Positions 22,313-38,000 of a stretch of DNA of 64,000 bases are shown here, in pieces (the stretch's first letter is position 1; each line of letters opens with the position of its first letter). Origin of the DNA: Drosophila miranda. Lineage: Eukaryota; Arthropoda; Insecta; Diptera; Drosophilidae. The translations under genes and the position numbers were made by a program. Location of the stretch: the NCBI RefSeq assembly GCF_003369915.1, contig NC_046675.1, positions 62,001 through 126,000 on the forward strand. The letters run 5' to 3'. The notes under the pieces are model-generated. The model was not told where the DNA came from. It saw only the letters and a list, made by a program, of their open reading frames with translations, and searched no databases.

Positions 22313-22430
22313 GTTTAGGTTAGGTTGAGGCGGCTGCCGGGCTCGCTCGGAACCCGTCACACTTAGGCCGGTTTCGGCCCGTTGTGATACCGCATAGGAT
22401 CATTTCCTTCCTGCGTTGTGAGACTTCCTG

Positions 22431-25400
22431 TCAGCAATTATCCCATCCAGATGCTCTCACAAAGTTCGCTATCCTCCTGGGACATAGTTTGGACATCTCT
22501 GAGATGTCGTGTAGAAAGGCTGAGCCCAGGTGCTGTAGCCTTCTTCTGCTGAGAGCTGGGCAGGAGCAGAACAGATGTTCCACTGTCTCCTCCTCTTCCT
22601 CGTCTCTACAGCTGCGACAAAAATCGTTATGTGGGGCCCCCAGCCTGTTAGCGTGGGTGCCTATTAGCCAGTGTCCCGTGAGGGAACGTGTGACTACGCT
22701 GCACCTTTTCCTGCTTAACTTGAGGAGCTCGGAGGTGCGCTTCATGTCCATGGTCGGCCATGTTTGCCGAGTTGTGCGACATCGTGGCACTGTTTGCCAC
22801 ATATCGTTGTTTAGTCGCTTGTATTGCTCCCTTATAATGAGCTTACAGGTGGCCATTGGCATACAGATATCCTCCTTGTCTTGGAGAAGGGGGATTGTAG
22901 TGCCAGATCTGGCCAGCTCGTCCGCTATACAGTTGCCCTCGATGTCCCGGTGGCCCGGGACCCAAATCAGGCTAATAGCAAATTGCTGAGCCATCTCGTG
23001 CAGAGATTTGCGGCAGTCTGCCACGGTGGCCGAGTTCGAGGAAATCGCGCTTAGCGATTTGATCGCAGCCTGGCTGTCGCTATAAATGTTTAGCTTGGTT
23101 GCCGTGACGGCAGCCGCTTGTAGGCAGTCTAGAGCCTCCCTGATTGCTATGACTTCCGCTTGAAAGACACTGCAATGATCTGGGAGTCTGAAGGAATGCC
23201 TTATGCTTAGCTGTTCAGAGTAGATTCCCCCTCCGACTCTGTCGTCCAGCTTTGTTCCATCTGTGAAGATGTTTATGGCCCCATCTGGGCCTGGGAGTCC
23301 CTCGAGCCATTCGTCTCTGTGAGGGATGATTGTGTCGAAGGGAGTGTCTGTGTACTCTCTTGGAACTTGGTAGTCTGTTTTTGAGGGGACGGTACTGCTA
23401 TTATTTAATATGGCTGAGTGACCTATGCACTGTGTCACCCATTGATCTGAGTCTCTTAGACGTATTGCTGCTGCTTCTGCCCGTTCCTTTCCTGCGAGGT
23501 CAAGGCTCTGTAGGCATAGGATGGCATTTAGCGCATCATTTGGGGTGGTGCGAAGAGCTCCGCTGATGCATAGGGCGGCAGTCCGCTGGACTTTGCCCAG
23601 TTGCTTGGTGATCGCCCTTTTTGATAGGGCCGGCCACCACACCGTAACTCCGTAGAGTAGTATTGGTCTAACTATAGCTTGATATATCCATTGGACTATG
23701 CTTGGGATCATACCCCATCTTAGCCCAATAGCTTTTTTGCATGTGTAGAGTGCAGTCATTGCCTTCTTCACTCTGTCTTTGACATTCAGGTTCCAGCTAA
23801 GCTTCTTGTCAATTACCAACCCTAAGTAACTGGCACTGTCGCTAAAGGAGAGCCTGCATCCTTGTAGTATTGGAGGGTTGAGGGGCGGGACCTTGTATTT
23901 ATTTGTGAATAGTACGAGTTCCGTTTTTGAGGGATTTACTCCCAGACCGCGCGATTCTGTCCAATCCGACAGTTGCGCTAGCTTTGTGGACATTAAGTCG
24001 CACAGTGTTTGGGGGTATTTCCCCGAGAAGATAATCGCAACGTCGTCCGCATAGGCCACGACATTGCAGCCCCCCCCTTCTAGGTCACATAGAATCTTGT
24101 TGACTGCTATGTTCCACAGAAGAGGAGACAGGACACCACCTTGCGGGGTGCCTCTGTTGACATATCTTGACTGGGCGGACGATCCCATCGATGATGTCAC
24201 CGTCCTGCATGTGAGCAATTGATCAATGAGCATCACCAAGTGACGGTCCACCCCCAGGTCAGTCAGGGCTTCTGTAATGGCGCCCGGTACAACGTTGTTG
24301 AAAGCTCCCTCAATATCGGGAAAGGCTATGAGTGAGTACTCTTTGTGATGCAGAGATTTCTCTACCGCTGAGATCACTTCATGAAGAGCCGTTTCCGTGG
24401 ATTTTCCTTTCCGGTAGGCATGCTGTGCGCCTGACAGCAACTGAGGGTGTATAGTTGTCCTCAGTTGCAGCCCGACGAGTCTCTCAAAGGTTTTGAGGAG
24501 GAAGGACGATAGGCTGATTGGTCTAAAGTCTTTTGCAGCTGAGTGCGAGGCTTTCCCAGCTTTGGGAATGAAGACTATCTTTGCCTTAAGCCATGTTCGC
24601 GGGATTGTACCCACAGCCAGTATCTTCCTGAAGATACCTTGTAGCCAGTTGATGGCCGTATCCCCGGCCTTCTGAAGTTGGGCCGGGATTACCTGGTCTG
24701 GGCCTGGCGATTTGAACGGGTTGAAGCTGTTTATTGCCCAGCTTATGTTACGTTTTGTGAGGATGTGATCCATCGAGGTTACCGGTCCCTCTCCTGGAAG
24801 ATGTGCCGTCTCGATGGTTGTGCACCCTGGAAAATGTGTGTCTAGTAGAATCTGCAGGGACTCCTCACTGGAGTTAGTCCACGTGCCGTCATTCCTTTTA
24901 AGATACCCTACCGAGGGGTTAGTTTTTGAGAGAATCTTGCGAAGCCTTGCGGCCTCTGACGTTTCCTCAATTTCCGAGCAAAATGTTTGCCAAGAGGCCC
25001 TTTTTGCTTTCCTTGTTTCCTTTTTATATAGTGACAGACTGATTTTGTAGTCTGCCCAGTGGCTCTCCTCGTTCGCGCTTTTGGCCCTGTTGAAGAGGGT
25101 CCTGCAGCTTTTACGTAGGATGTCTATTTGTTTTGACCACCAGGGGGGTTTCTTTTTCCCCCTAGGTTTGCTAGAGGGGCACGCTGCCGCGAAGGCTTTG
25201 TTGCATGCCTCTGTGAACCTGTTCACTAGGCGATCTAGGTCGTCTTTTGTGTCAGGGCATGATGGTGCTTTGGAGGGGAGTAAGTCCTCCAGGGCTGAGC
25301 TATATTTTTCCCAGTTGGCTTTCCTGGGATTAATATAGTCCTTAGGTTTCGGACACTCGAGGGATAGTGTGGTCTCGATGTATCTGTGGTCAGAGAAAGA

Positions 25401-26062
25401 GTGGTCATCAAGGACTTGCCAACTCTTGACTATGTCTAACAGGTTGGAAGACACTAGGGTGATGTCAATAACCTCCTGTCGATTTTTAATTATAAAAGTG
25501 GGGTCGTTGCCCCAAATTACAAATTACAAATAAATAGATTTGAGTTGAGGATGAAGCTGAAAAGTGACTCACCCCTTACATTTGTGTTCGAGCTCCCCCA
25601 TTGAGTGTGGTGAGCGTTGGCATCGCAACCTATTAATAGGTCTATGTCCGACCTCTCGCTGTCGCTGGCTAGTTTGCGAACCAGGTCGTTGGGAGGATCG
25701 TTTCCCTCCTGGGCCATGTAGGACGACATCAGCCTTAGATGTGTCCCTTTCAGCTCTAGGCTTGCCGCCGTGTTGTCGCTATCGCTATAGTTATGGAGCA
25801 GAAAGATATTAAGGTGCTTTCTGGCGAGAATGCAGGTGCGGGTTTTACCTTCATGTTGAGCTACAATTATCTTGTACTCCTTCGACCCTAGTCCACAAAC
25901 CTTGTCTCCCACTATCCAAGGTTCCTGGATCAGGGCTACGTCTGCTCCGCTCTCTTTGAGGCGGAGTATAAGAGCAGCGGATGCTGCTTTACAGTGGTGG
26001 AGATTGATCTGAAGGAGCCTCAAGGACATCCTTAGTGTTCTCCACCACTGTAATGTCGGCAT
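22431..26062 (-). pseudogene. LOA ORF2: endonuclease, reverse transcriptase, RNase H (frameshifted)
   Basis: The N-terminal part (26062-25517) is the endonuclease, with LQINLHHCKAA, IQEPW and the GCDANAHH block. It ends early at a small TTTGTAA duplication near 25520-25535 that shifts the frame. The remainder (25454-22431) is a 1007-residue frame with the last endonuclease motif (SDHRYIE), RT fingers (KSPGPDQV), RPISLSS, motif A (PDIEGAFNNV), motif B (GTPQGGVLSPLLWN) and the YADD box. An RNase H domain follows with its acidic residues in FTDGTK, FQAEVIA, YSDSQAA and the GHRDIEGN/ADELAR block. A Cys-rich end (CRSCRDE...HLFCSC) closes the protein. RNase H presence separates it from the jockey-clade elements nearby. 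Confidence 0.85.
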
Positions 26063-27151
26063 CCGGATCGTCCTCGACTTCCTCGTGGCAACACATCGCC
26101 TCGAAGTCGCATCTCAGCGTGCCATCGGTGGAGTAGCCCTCTGGGTCTATCTCTGTGTGATCGTCGGGTGCTTCGATCTCCGAGGCAGCGTCCTGCTCAA
26201 CTGGCTTGTCGACAGGACGTGCCTCGGCCGCCGCATCCGACTTGTAGACCTTTACGGTCACAGAGCTGAACCCAAAATTGAGCTCGCCTTTGGCAGCCTC
26301 AATCGGGGCCAGCGACTCTTTGTTGAGGACGACCACCGCCTGGTTTGTGGGGCCCTGTGTCGTCTCAACTTTGACCACCTTCCAATCTGCTGTTGGGAGG
26401 TGGGGGTTGCATCTTTGCAACATTTTTAGGATGCGCTCCGGCTCCTTCATGGAGGCGGGCACCCAGACTCTCGCCCTTGGTCTACTGGGCACTTCGCTCC
26501 AGTCTACAGCGACGAGCTTCGCCCCTGGGTAGACTTCCCCGACTTGCGCTACCGCTTCGAGGCCCACTCAACCTTCTTTATCCATTTGTCCGTCGGGCTG
26601 GACATCTGGCTTGCGTTCTGCCGACGGAGTATATTGCCAGCACTCCTTCTATCGGCATATGTAAAAGATTTGGCTTGGACACTAGTAGATGGTGACTCAT
26701 CACCCGCCACTTTACCAGCAGGCAGAGCAGCCGCAGGATTGCATAGCCACTCTGACAAGGTATCGATTTTGGGAGCCAATTCACCACCCACCCCGACACC
26801 GGGATGGGACCCCTTTGGGCTCTCCCTAGCATCTTCCGCCGCGCAGGTTTTCCCTGCTGATTTGCGGGTCGGGCCAGGCCTTTGGGCCGCTGCCTTCCCC
26901 TGTTTGGGATTGCTCCCTGTTGGCATTTGGGGAGTGCCAGACTCATTTTTGTTGTTTTTAAATTCTTCCATTCTTTTCCCACGAGCTGCAGAGAAGGGGT
27001 ACGGTCCGTCCGGGCAGAGATCCACGTTGCCCGGATAAGGCATACTTAGAACAGGGGGCTGCCAAGTCCCTGAGCTCTCCGTTAACGACTGGGCTAGTTT
27101 TATATACCGGGCCCCCAGCCAGGCTGACTCTCGGCACGGGTCGAATAACAC
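25989..27151 (-). pseudogene. LOA ORF1 (DUF4780-like), one frameshift
   Basis: Two frames together make an ORF1. The 5' part (27151-26549) is Pro/Ala/Lys-rich and ends in DKWIKKVEW; the 3' part (26567-25989) continues with VAQVGEVYPGAKL and resembles the DUF4780 region found in fly LOA-type ORF1 proteins (VWVPASM, TTQGPTNQAVVVLN), followed by an acidic tail. The break is a small indel near 26560. Its 3' end overlaps the start of ORF2. The DUF4780 assignment is from memory of the family and was not searched. Confidence 0.65.
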
Positions 27152-27469
27152 TCCTAGTCCGGCCCGGTGTGAGCTGAATGTGGGGGGTTGGGATATGGGT
27201 AGGTAGTGTGTAGGGATAGGGGAGTGTGTGAGCTACTTATACGAGGCGGCACCACAAGCGCATCGTCAGTGTTGCTACTTCGCGAACACCCGCTGGCTGT
27301 CCGGGGCTGCTTATTTTCGGTACTCTCCCTAGGGATGTCCGATTATTCGCAGCTGACCTACCTATATGACCTGTATATAGGTAGGTCGTTCGCTATCCGC
27401 AACCTGCGACCCGTCCGGTGGCCTCAGCTAGGCCCCCTTTGAGCCACCTCACGAGCTCATCAGACCAGA

Positions 27470-27505
27470 AAAGGGGGGGTAAATCAGTCTGTGAAATTCC
27501 ATCCA
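27470..27505 (-). pseudogene. J gag fragment, remainder beyond the LOA insertion
   Basis: Read on the minus strand, this short stretch (GGAATTTCACAGACTGATTT) matches the J gag just upstream of the part at 22301-22312. It shows that the LOA element split a single inverted J fragment. Its first 12 bases are the second copy of the target-site duplication. J similarity stops at about 27505. Confidence 0.7.
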
Positions 27506-27895
27506 GATGGGCCTTGGGATGCCCTACGAAAACGCCAGCGCGCACCGCCGACGCCACAGCGAGGGAGAAGGCGGAGCAGAGCGATCAAGCCAACGCCCAG
27601 GCGCGGCATGCCATGGAAGCTGACACAAGCCAACCAACAGCCACAAACAATCCCACACACACACACACAAACGCGACTTCATCTGTGTAAAGTGATGTGG
27701 TTTCGTCTACCGCACCCAGCTAAATGCAAAAATTGCGGCGGTCCGCACCCGGCTAAATGCGAAAGTTGCGGCGGTTCGCACCCTGCCAACAACAGGGCCT
27801 ACGCTGATGCTGACATGAGGATCAGATGGAGCCCGCTCCGAGGACGGGAACGGACTGAGAAGACGCAATCCATTGTAGAAGAAAACACATGTTAA
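27491..27895 (+). pseudogene. Gag-like zinc-knuckle fragment of an unidentified LINE
   Basis: An open frame of 134 codons. The first half is basic and Thr/Gln-rich with a CA microsatellite (27655-27671). The second half has a duplicated knuckle-like motif, HPAKCKNCGGPHPAKCESC, followed by GGSHPANNRAYADA. The pattern KCxNCGGPHPA is typical of the last knuckle of jockey-type gag proteins, but most of a gag is missing. I take it as a retroelement remnant; the start at 27491 lies at the end of the J fragment and is not credible as a native start. Confidence 0.4.
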
Positions 27896-28023
27896 TGTTA
27901 AGTCTAGTGTTACCTTAACTTTCTTCACTCAATATACTTGCATGAAAAAATACCGAATACCTACAACTAGTGTTACCTTCCCATTGTTCAGCTAAAAACA
28001 TTGCAACTACATGTAAAATGTAA
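27882..28023. repeat. Dispersed direct repeat, copy 1
   Basis: An AT-rich segment (AAAACACATGTTAATGTTAAG to CATGTAAAATG) matches 28180-28335 with scattered mismatches and a small indel. The start-to-start spacing is about 298 bp. Between the copies lies a short stretch with two GGCGC-containing motifs (28090-28120). It is probably part of a degraded mobile element. Confidence 0.6.
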
Positions 28024-28179
28024 AATATGGCATGTATTATTTGAATTTATTACATATACAAATAAGTAGATGGCGTATAGGAGCGGTGGCGCTAGAGTTC
28101 CTAATGTGGCGCCAAATGTATAATGTAAAAACTGTTAAAGATAAGACTATCGTCTGTAAGGCAACACAATAGCCCTTAC

Positions 28180-28335
28180 AAAACACATATTAATGTTAAG
28201 TCCTAGTGTTGCCTAACCTTTTTTCACTCAAAATGCTTACATGGAAAAATACCAAATACCTACCATTACTGTAACTAGTGTTACCTTCCCATTTTTCAGC
28301 TAAAAACATTGCAACTACATGTAAATGTAAAATAA
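28180..28335. repeat. Dispersed direct repeat, copy 2
   Basis: Second copy of the repeat at 27882-28023. It has an insertion (CATTACTGTA) before the shared ACTAGTGTTACCTTCCCAT core. A GTTGGCGCCAAG sequence follows it directly. Confidence 0.6.
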
Positions 28336-32225
<3,890 letters not shown>

Positions 32226-35074
32226 AATTTTGAATTCTGTTCGTACATACTTACATGTATCTTTTAATTGATTTGAAGTTTTGTCAAAATTAAATATTTA
32301 AACATCTTCCTGCATCATACATACAATGTGTGTATATACATATCTTTGGTTTGAGCTTAACCATAACAAAAATAGTTTTGGAATCGGTTTATTGCACAGC
32401 ACAGCGGTAAAACCGGTCAGCTGAAGCTCCAACAACAATTTGCTGGGCTCGGTAGGAAAGAGCAAAAGGTGCATCATATATTCGGATTCTTAGCCCTTTA
32501 CATTGCCATAGATGCCAATAAGTTGTTTAATAATGAAATGTTGATAGTCACAGCTGTTGTACATAAATAACAGCCACTCGAAGTCTGCTATGAATAGTAC
32601 ATTTGGTAGACTGTTGGTAAAGATAATTCCTATCTACAATAGTATGAAGAGCTTCGGCCTCTGGAGCTAGCTTTAATTTCTTATTTTACCAGCATTCTCA
32701 TATGTGCCAACCTTTCTGACAATATTTGATGTTGCTGAGTCAGAAATGAAACTTGGCAGCTAATACGTTTTCCTTTTCTTCATTAAAAGTGAAAATAGGC
32801 GATCAAAATTCCTTTATGCTTCACCGTCGGCTATAAATTTGTTCAGCACTTTGCTACGCTCAGCCTAGGAAGCCTCGTTATGGCCTAAAAATTTTCTTAT
32901 AATCTCTCCCATTACGTATATTCCTATTGTGTGCTGTTGCTACGTAAACCTGAATTAAAAAATCGTCGTACATCAGCCTGTGCTTCCTCCCCAGACATAA
33001 ACTTTGGTAGTTATGGCAATGTATGGCAATTTACTAAGAAATACCATTAATGATACTTCTACTCGACAGATGTTCATAGTACATTGACAAACTGAGCTGC
33101 GATTTCAGACAATTAAGCGTGACCACCGAATCAATCGAACGCGATGTATAATATCAGCTACATACTCGTATATAATCAATTCTTGACACGAATGCTGTGG
33201 CTGTGGAGAACATAGCCAATTATTTGGTTTACTGACGTCGCGCAATCGACACTATGAATCTCTAATTGGGGAAAAAAATAACAGCAGCAACGTCATTTCA
33301 AATCTAGTGTAAATTTATTTTTATCGCCTTGCATGCATGCTTTAATTAAAGGCTCTTCAGATTGTACTGGAAAACAACTACAACATAACATGAAGTTTTT
33401 CATTGCTTTTAAATCTTTAGACACTATTGAGGACTCCTTTTTGTACATATGTACATACATTTTAGCTTAAGTTGCATTCCTAAGTAAATGAATTGAGATG
33501 AATTCAGTCAGCTACATACATACATCTATGTATATGTATATGTATGTATTTATATATGTATTTATGTTTGAATGAAGCTATGGAGAAGACGAGCCGGCGA
33601 GCAGACAGGAGAAACTTTCACATACGTTAATGTTCCTCTCGTAGATGAAGATACAAATCTGCACGAAGCCTGTTTCCTGTTGTGCTGAGGGTGCATTTAT
33701 TTGCATGACTCACACCAGCAGCTACAGCTAACGATACTCACATAAATGCTGAGCCCTCATACAGGCTGCAGGTGCACACCATAATGAAGATGGCACGTTG
33801 TTGAGGAAAAAATATAAACACGACATATGGACCTCTCTACCCACATTGAAAAGCGAATCATTTTTAGCATCGTTTTGACCAGCACGATGATTCTGTTGAG
33901 AGTGACGTGCTTTTTGGGCGACATAAGAGGCACATTCGGGGAAAATGTTGAGTTGCCGTTTACTGTTGGGTGCTTTTAGAAAAATTAAAGTCCAACATAC
34001 GAGTATGTATATGTTATACGTATGTACATATATGTATATACATCGCAGGCGATAGCTACAAGCAAAACAATTCAGAACCGCAATCGAACGATTCATATAA
34101 ACTTATGTGGGAAACAAGTCCAAGTATATTGCTGTTCTGAACCTATACAGACCTATTATTTCTTTGTTACAACATTAGCATAGATATCCACAACCTTTCA
34201 ATTTTTTTACATATACAAGTACATCCACAGGCCTGTGGCTCAATAGTTTTGTGGGATCCTCACAGATTTTTAGATGTTGATTCCAAACAGATGGGACGGG
34301 GTGCAGCAACTTAATTGTTGATGCTATTCAAGTATATACATACATACATACATATGACTTTAAATTGCGAATTAAATATTTTTACTCCAGAAGTACCAAG
34401 TATATGCAATGCATTCATACAAAACTTTATTGAAATAGTATTTGCGTTCTAAAAGTAAATTAAAGACGTTGGTTAAACGAACACCCATTTAATAAAGTGC
34501 ACTAATAATCATATTTTATTTAAGTTCTTAAGTTTTAATAATAATAAAAGACTTCAATTCGATTATTGTTGAATTAGTTTAGATCAGACATAAAATTGCT
34601 ATTTGCTATTTATATAAAATAAATTAGATTTCTTAGTTAAACTATTACACATACGACACAGATAATAAGGCGCTCCAATAGAACTATGATTCCGATCAAT
34701 AAGTATAATCATATGGTTTTACAAATATAAACAATATTTTTTCCAAAGTCACAAAAGAAGTTCAATGCAGAAGTCAAACTTCATTTATAAGTAAGGAAGT
34801 TGTTAGATAGAACATATAAAACATAACACAGTATAATGTTTTACGCCATGGCTGTATTGCCAACATTTTGAATTCCACCGAACAAAACAAAATAATTGTA
34901 ATTTCTCTGAAATCGTGCACTGACTAGATAAGACAAATAGCGGTTGTTATATCAGGACGACGGGTATTCTTAGCAGATATTCAGCATAACATTGCGTAAA
35001 TATAGATTGCACCTTTTGAAGCTGACTTATAATTAAGCTGATTAGAATTATGTTTAAATATATTAGAATTGGGC
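32226..35074. other. AT-rich intergenic region, no gene seen
   Basis: No supported gene. It has simple TATG/CATA repeats (for example 33515-33560 and 34010-34040) and a stretch at 32370-33000 whose minus strand has patchy open frames interrupted by stops. That stretch may be an old pseudogene, but I do not recognise it. The last few hundred bases are presumably the 3' UTR of the PAN/ZP gene. Confidence 0.4.
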
Positions 35075-38000
35075 TTAATAAGAGTGTTGATACGGTTGTA
35101 GCTTCTGACGGCGTTGATAGCAATAGGTCCAAATGGCTATAATAGCCAGCTGAGTAAGCAAAAATATTGTGGCGGCTGTAATGAGACCTAGACGAAACAG
35201 GTGAGTAATGATTGGAAAAATACGCGGAATAATAAAAAAGATCGTATTATGGCGTACAGAAACCAAGTTAATTATGATAGTTAAACGTTATCATTTCAGA
35301 AGTTATCTTACCAATTGCGTTCACGCAGAATCCATGGCCTTCTTCACTAGCTGTAAATGTGGTTTCATTGCCATCATAATAATCGCCACTTTCTTGCTTA
35401 TTGTGTTTAAAGCCGAATTTGTCTGTGATTTGAATTGACTGAACCAGCAACATGTCACTGGGGATAGATTTCATTGACATATCGATATCCCGACGCGTAC
35501 GTGACATATTATCTATGGAGGATAAACGGATTCATATATAGTAAATATATAGAATATTCATCCAAACTTTACTCAGCTTGAACAATAAATTACCTGTTAT
35601 ATTAAGCGACCTACGCTTTCGACCATAGGACACCAATGATCTAAATTCACCGCTGGTGTCTTCCTGGTCGCATTGGACTGGCTCACAGCTCGGCATGCAA
35701 GGTGTCACTAGTGCTCGGAACTGAACGACCTCACTTGAAGGAAACTTAAACGCGTCGAAATTGGAGAGTAAAACCTTGCCGGTAAGGGACTCCTTATAAA
35801 TGGGACCCATGATAAAGTGATCGGTTGGGCATCCATTAGAGTCGATCAAGGTAATTTCCGAGTTATCTACGCCGTCCATAGCTACCAACTCACGAATAAA
35901 GATCTCATATGGACTTTGCTCGTCAACAATTTCAAACTTTAACGCCAGTGGATCTCCTACTTCAGCAGAGCGCATCATATCTGAGCCATCTCGGGAGGTT
36001 ATACGCATTATCACATTTGGTGAGTCGACAATGACTTCCTCAGAAAGTGCTGGCATAATATCGCCGCGCACATCTAGGTCAACGCCATTGCTAACAGACT
36101 TATTTGTTAGATCATACTGACAGGCCAATGCTAATCCCAAGTCTGACGACGTTACTATCATGTCATGGTGCTGTATAATTATATCATTGATGTAACGTCC
36201 CGAACTGCTCTGGCGGACGTTACATTCTAAGTCATGGTAATTCATACGAAATTCGAAATCTAATGCGCTCTGAACATCAATTGCGCAGGATTTAGGGGAA
36301 CCTTTGGCGTACACTTTTCCATTAAACAGTTTCGAGGTGCGTATACGAGCCAGCATATCTCCGCCACCGCACTCTATAGTCACGTTATAGCAAGATGTCA
36401 ACTCGTAGGTTGAGGCTTCAGGAACCTCCAGGAAAGGTTCTTGGACATCAGCGAGAGTGGCACGACTATGGTGAGATAAGCGGCATACCATGTCCCCAGT
36501 ATCGTTGTAGTCATACGAGTGACATCTAGTCATAGAAACATCAATATTAACAAAAATTCTAAATAAAAGTCAATATATTTTCCTCACCTATAAGGGGAAT
36601 TGAGGCAAAGCTCTCGACACTCATCAATACTGCTTACTTCCTGATATACAGAATCGACTGTTTTTAGTATACGGCCGGGTAGACGCTTAAATTCGCACAA
36701 CTTATTTGGTTCGTCGATGCAGTGATTTTCCAGATAGTCACTTCCATCTTGTGTGTGAAAAGCGTTCGAACCCGCCAAAGTTAATCGATCAAACTCACTC
36801 AGTTCACATGTTCCAGAGACTCGATCATAGTTAGCTGATCTATAAAGTTAGAAACAAACTTTTAAAAATGTATTTATACCAAATGATAAGAGGTTTCTCT
36901 AAGCTATATATATGAATCTATTCTTAAATTGTTCCATTTGTCTGAGTTATGTGGTTTGATAGTGTATTAAAAAAGTATTTTTCTCAGAAATGTCTTTATA
37001 TTCTTTGGACGTTGACGTGCAATGACTGCATCTTTCAAGAGGCGATGCAGTTACTTCACCGTCAAGTGGCCCGTGTGACACCAGCAGAAGGCTGTTACGC
37101 GCGGATCCCAGGCAAAACGCAGCCCTCCTCCCGCTCAACCGACCGAGGGGCGCTGCCGCATGACGCGCGGTGCGTAGCCGAACCAAACGCGAACATGCAA
37201 GAAAGATAGCTATTAGACTAAAATTCGAGGAAAATTAGTACTAAACTTACTAAGAAACTAAGCATGCAATCAAAATACAAATACCACTACAGTTACTAAT
37301 TAATAGAAAGGTGTGTAAGGATTAATAAATTAACGAGGTGGAACGTTGTGAGTTGCTGCGGACACCGCAACTCTACAGCTATACCCGATACTAAGTCAGT
37401 ATGGCTCTCCTGCGGCAGACGCCGCTAATATTGAACCACACGACAAAGAGTGCGTGCGAGAGAGACAGAAAATCAGTCTGAGCGTGACGTCGGGCGCTGC
37501 GTAGCCACTGAAAATTGATTTCTTGCTTTTGGCTACAAAAATGATCCAATCTAATCCAGATTCAGCAATCTGATAGATATGGTCATTATCTATGATTCTG
37601 CGTTTTTAGTTTTCTCGAATGTGCAATATTGTGGATGCAACAGATTTTCGTTTTTTGTGGGGGCGGAAAGAGGTGGGGCGAAATTCTGAGATATACGTTT
37701 TATAGTGAGATCTAACAGAAGTGCGGATACCAAATTTGGTTACTCTAGCCTTAATAGTCTCTGAGATTTGTGGATGCCCCAGATTTTCGTCCTTTGCGGG
37801 GGCGGAAGGGGGTGTGGCGAAATTTGGACACGAAACGGTCAAGGTCCGATATCACAGGAGTGTGGATACCAAATTTGGTTGCTCTGGCTCTTATAGGTTC
37901 TGAGATCCTTGAACTCATATATTGCAATTGACAAAACCGACCATGAAACCTGTGTGTTAGAGAGAGACAGAGCGAGAAAGAATGAAATTGTTTTCTTGAT

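Larger units (their letters stand above)
22313..27469 (-). mobile_element. LOA-clade LINE (Bilbo/Baggins-like), full length, decayed
   Basis: A 5.16-kb element on the minus strand with a 12-bp target-site duplication. It has ORF1 (about 27151 to 25989) and ORF2 (about 26062 to 22431) with endonuclease, RT and RNase H, the LOA/I-type arrangement. The 3' end is not poly-A: it ends in a CCTAACCTAAAC-like sequence, as far as the boundary can be judged. Both ORFs are frameshifted. It inserted into the inverted J gag fragment, so it is younger than that fragment. Confidence 0.8.

Noticed and set aside
22384..22989. Plus-strand frame of 201 codons within the LOA element.
   Set aside because: It is antisense to the RNase H and Cys-rich end of ORF2.
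32370..33000. Patchy minus-strand open frames that might be an old pseudogene.
   Set aside because: No motif recognised and stops are frequent; a translated search would be needed.
34225..34310. Short WD40-like peptide (SIVLWDPHRF) on the plus strand, possibly more Atg16-type debris.
   Set aside because: Too short and without the rest of a WD40 repeat; could be chance.
36949..37209. 86-codon frame in the PAN/ZP intron.
   Set aside because: Low-complexity, GC-rich and adjacent to a DINE-1-like repeat; no start context or domain.
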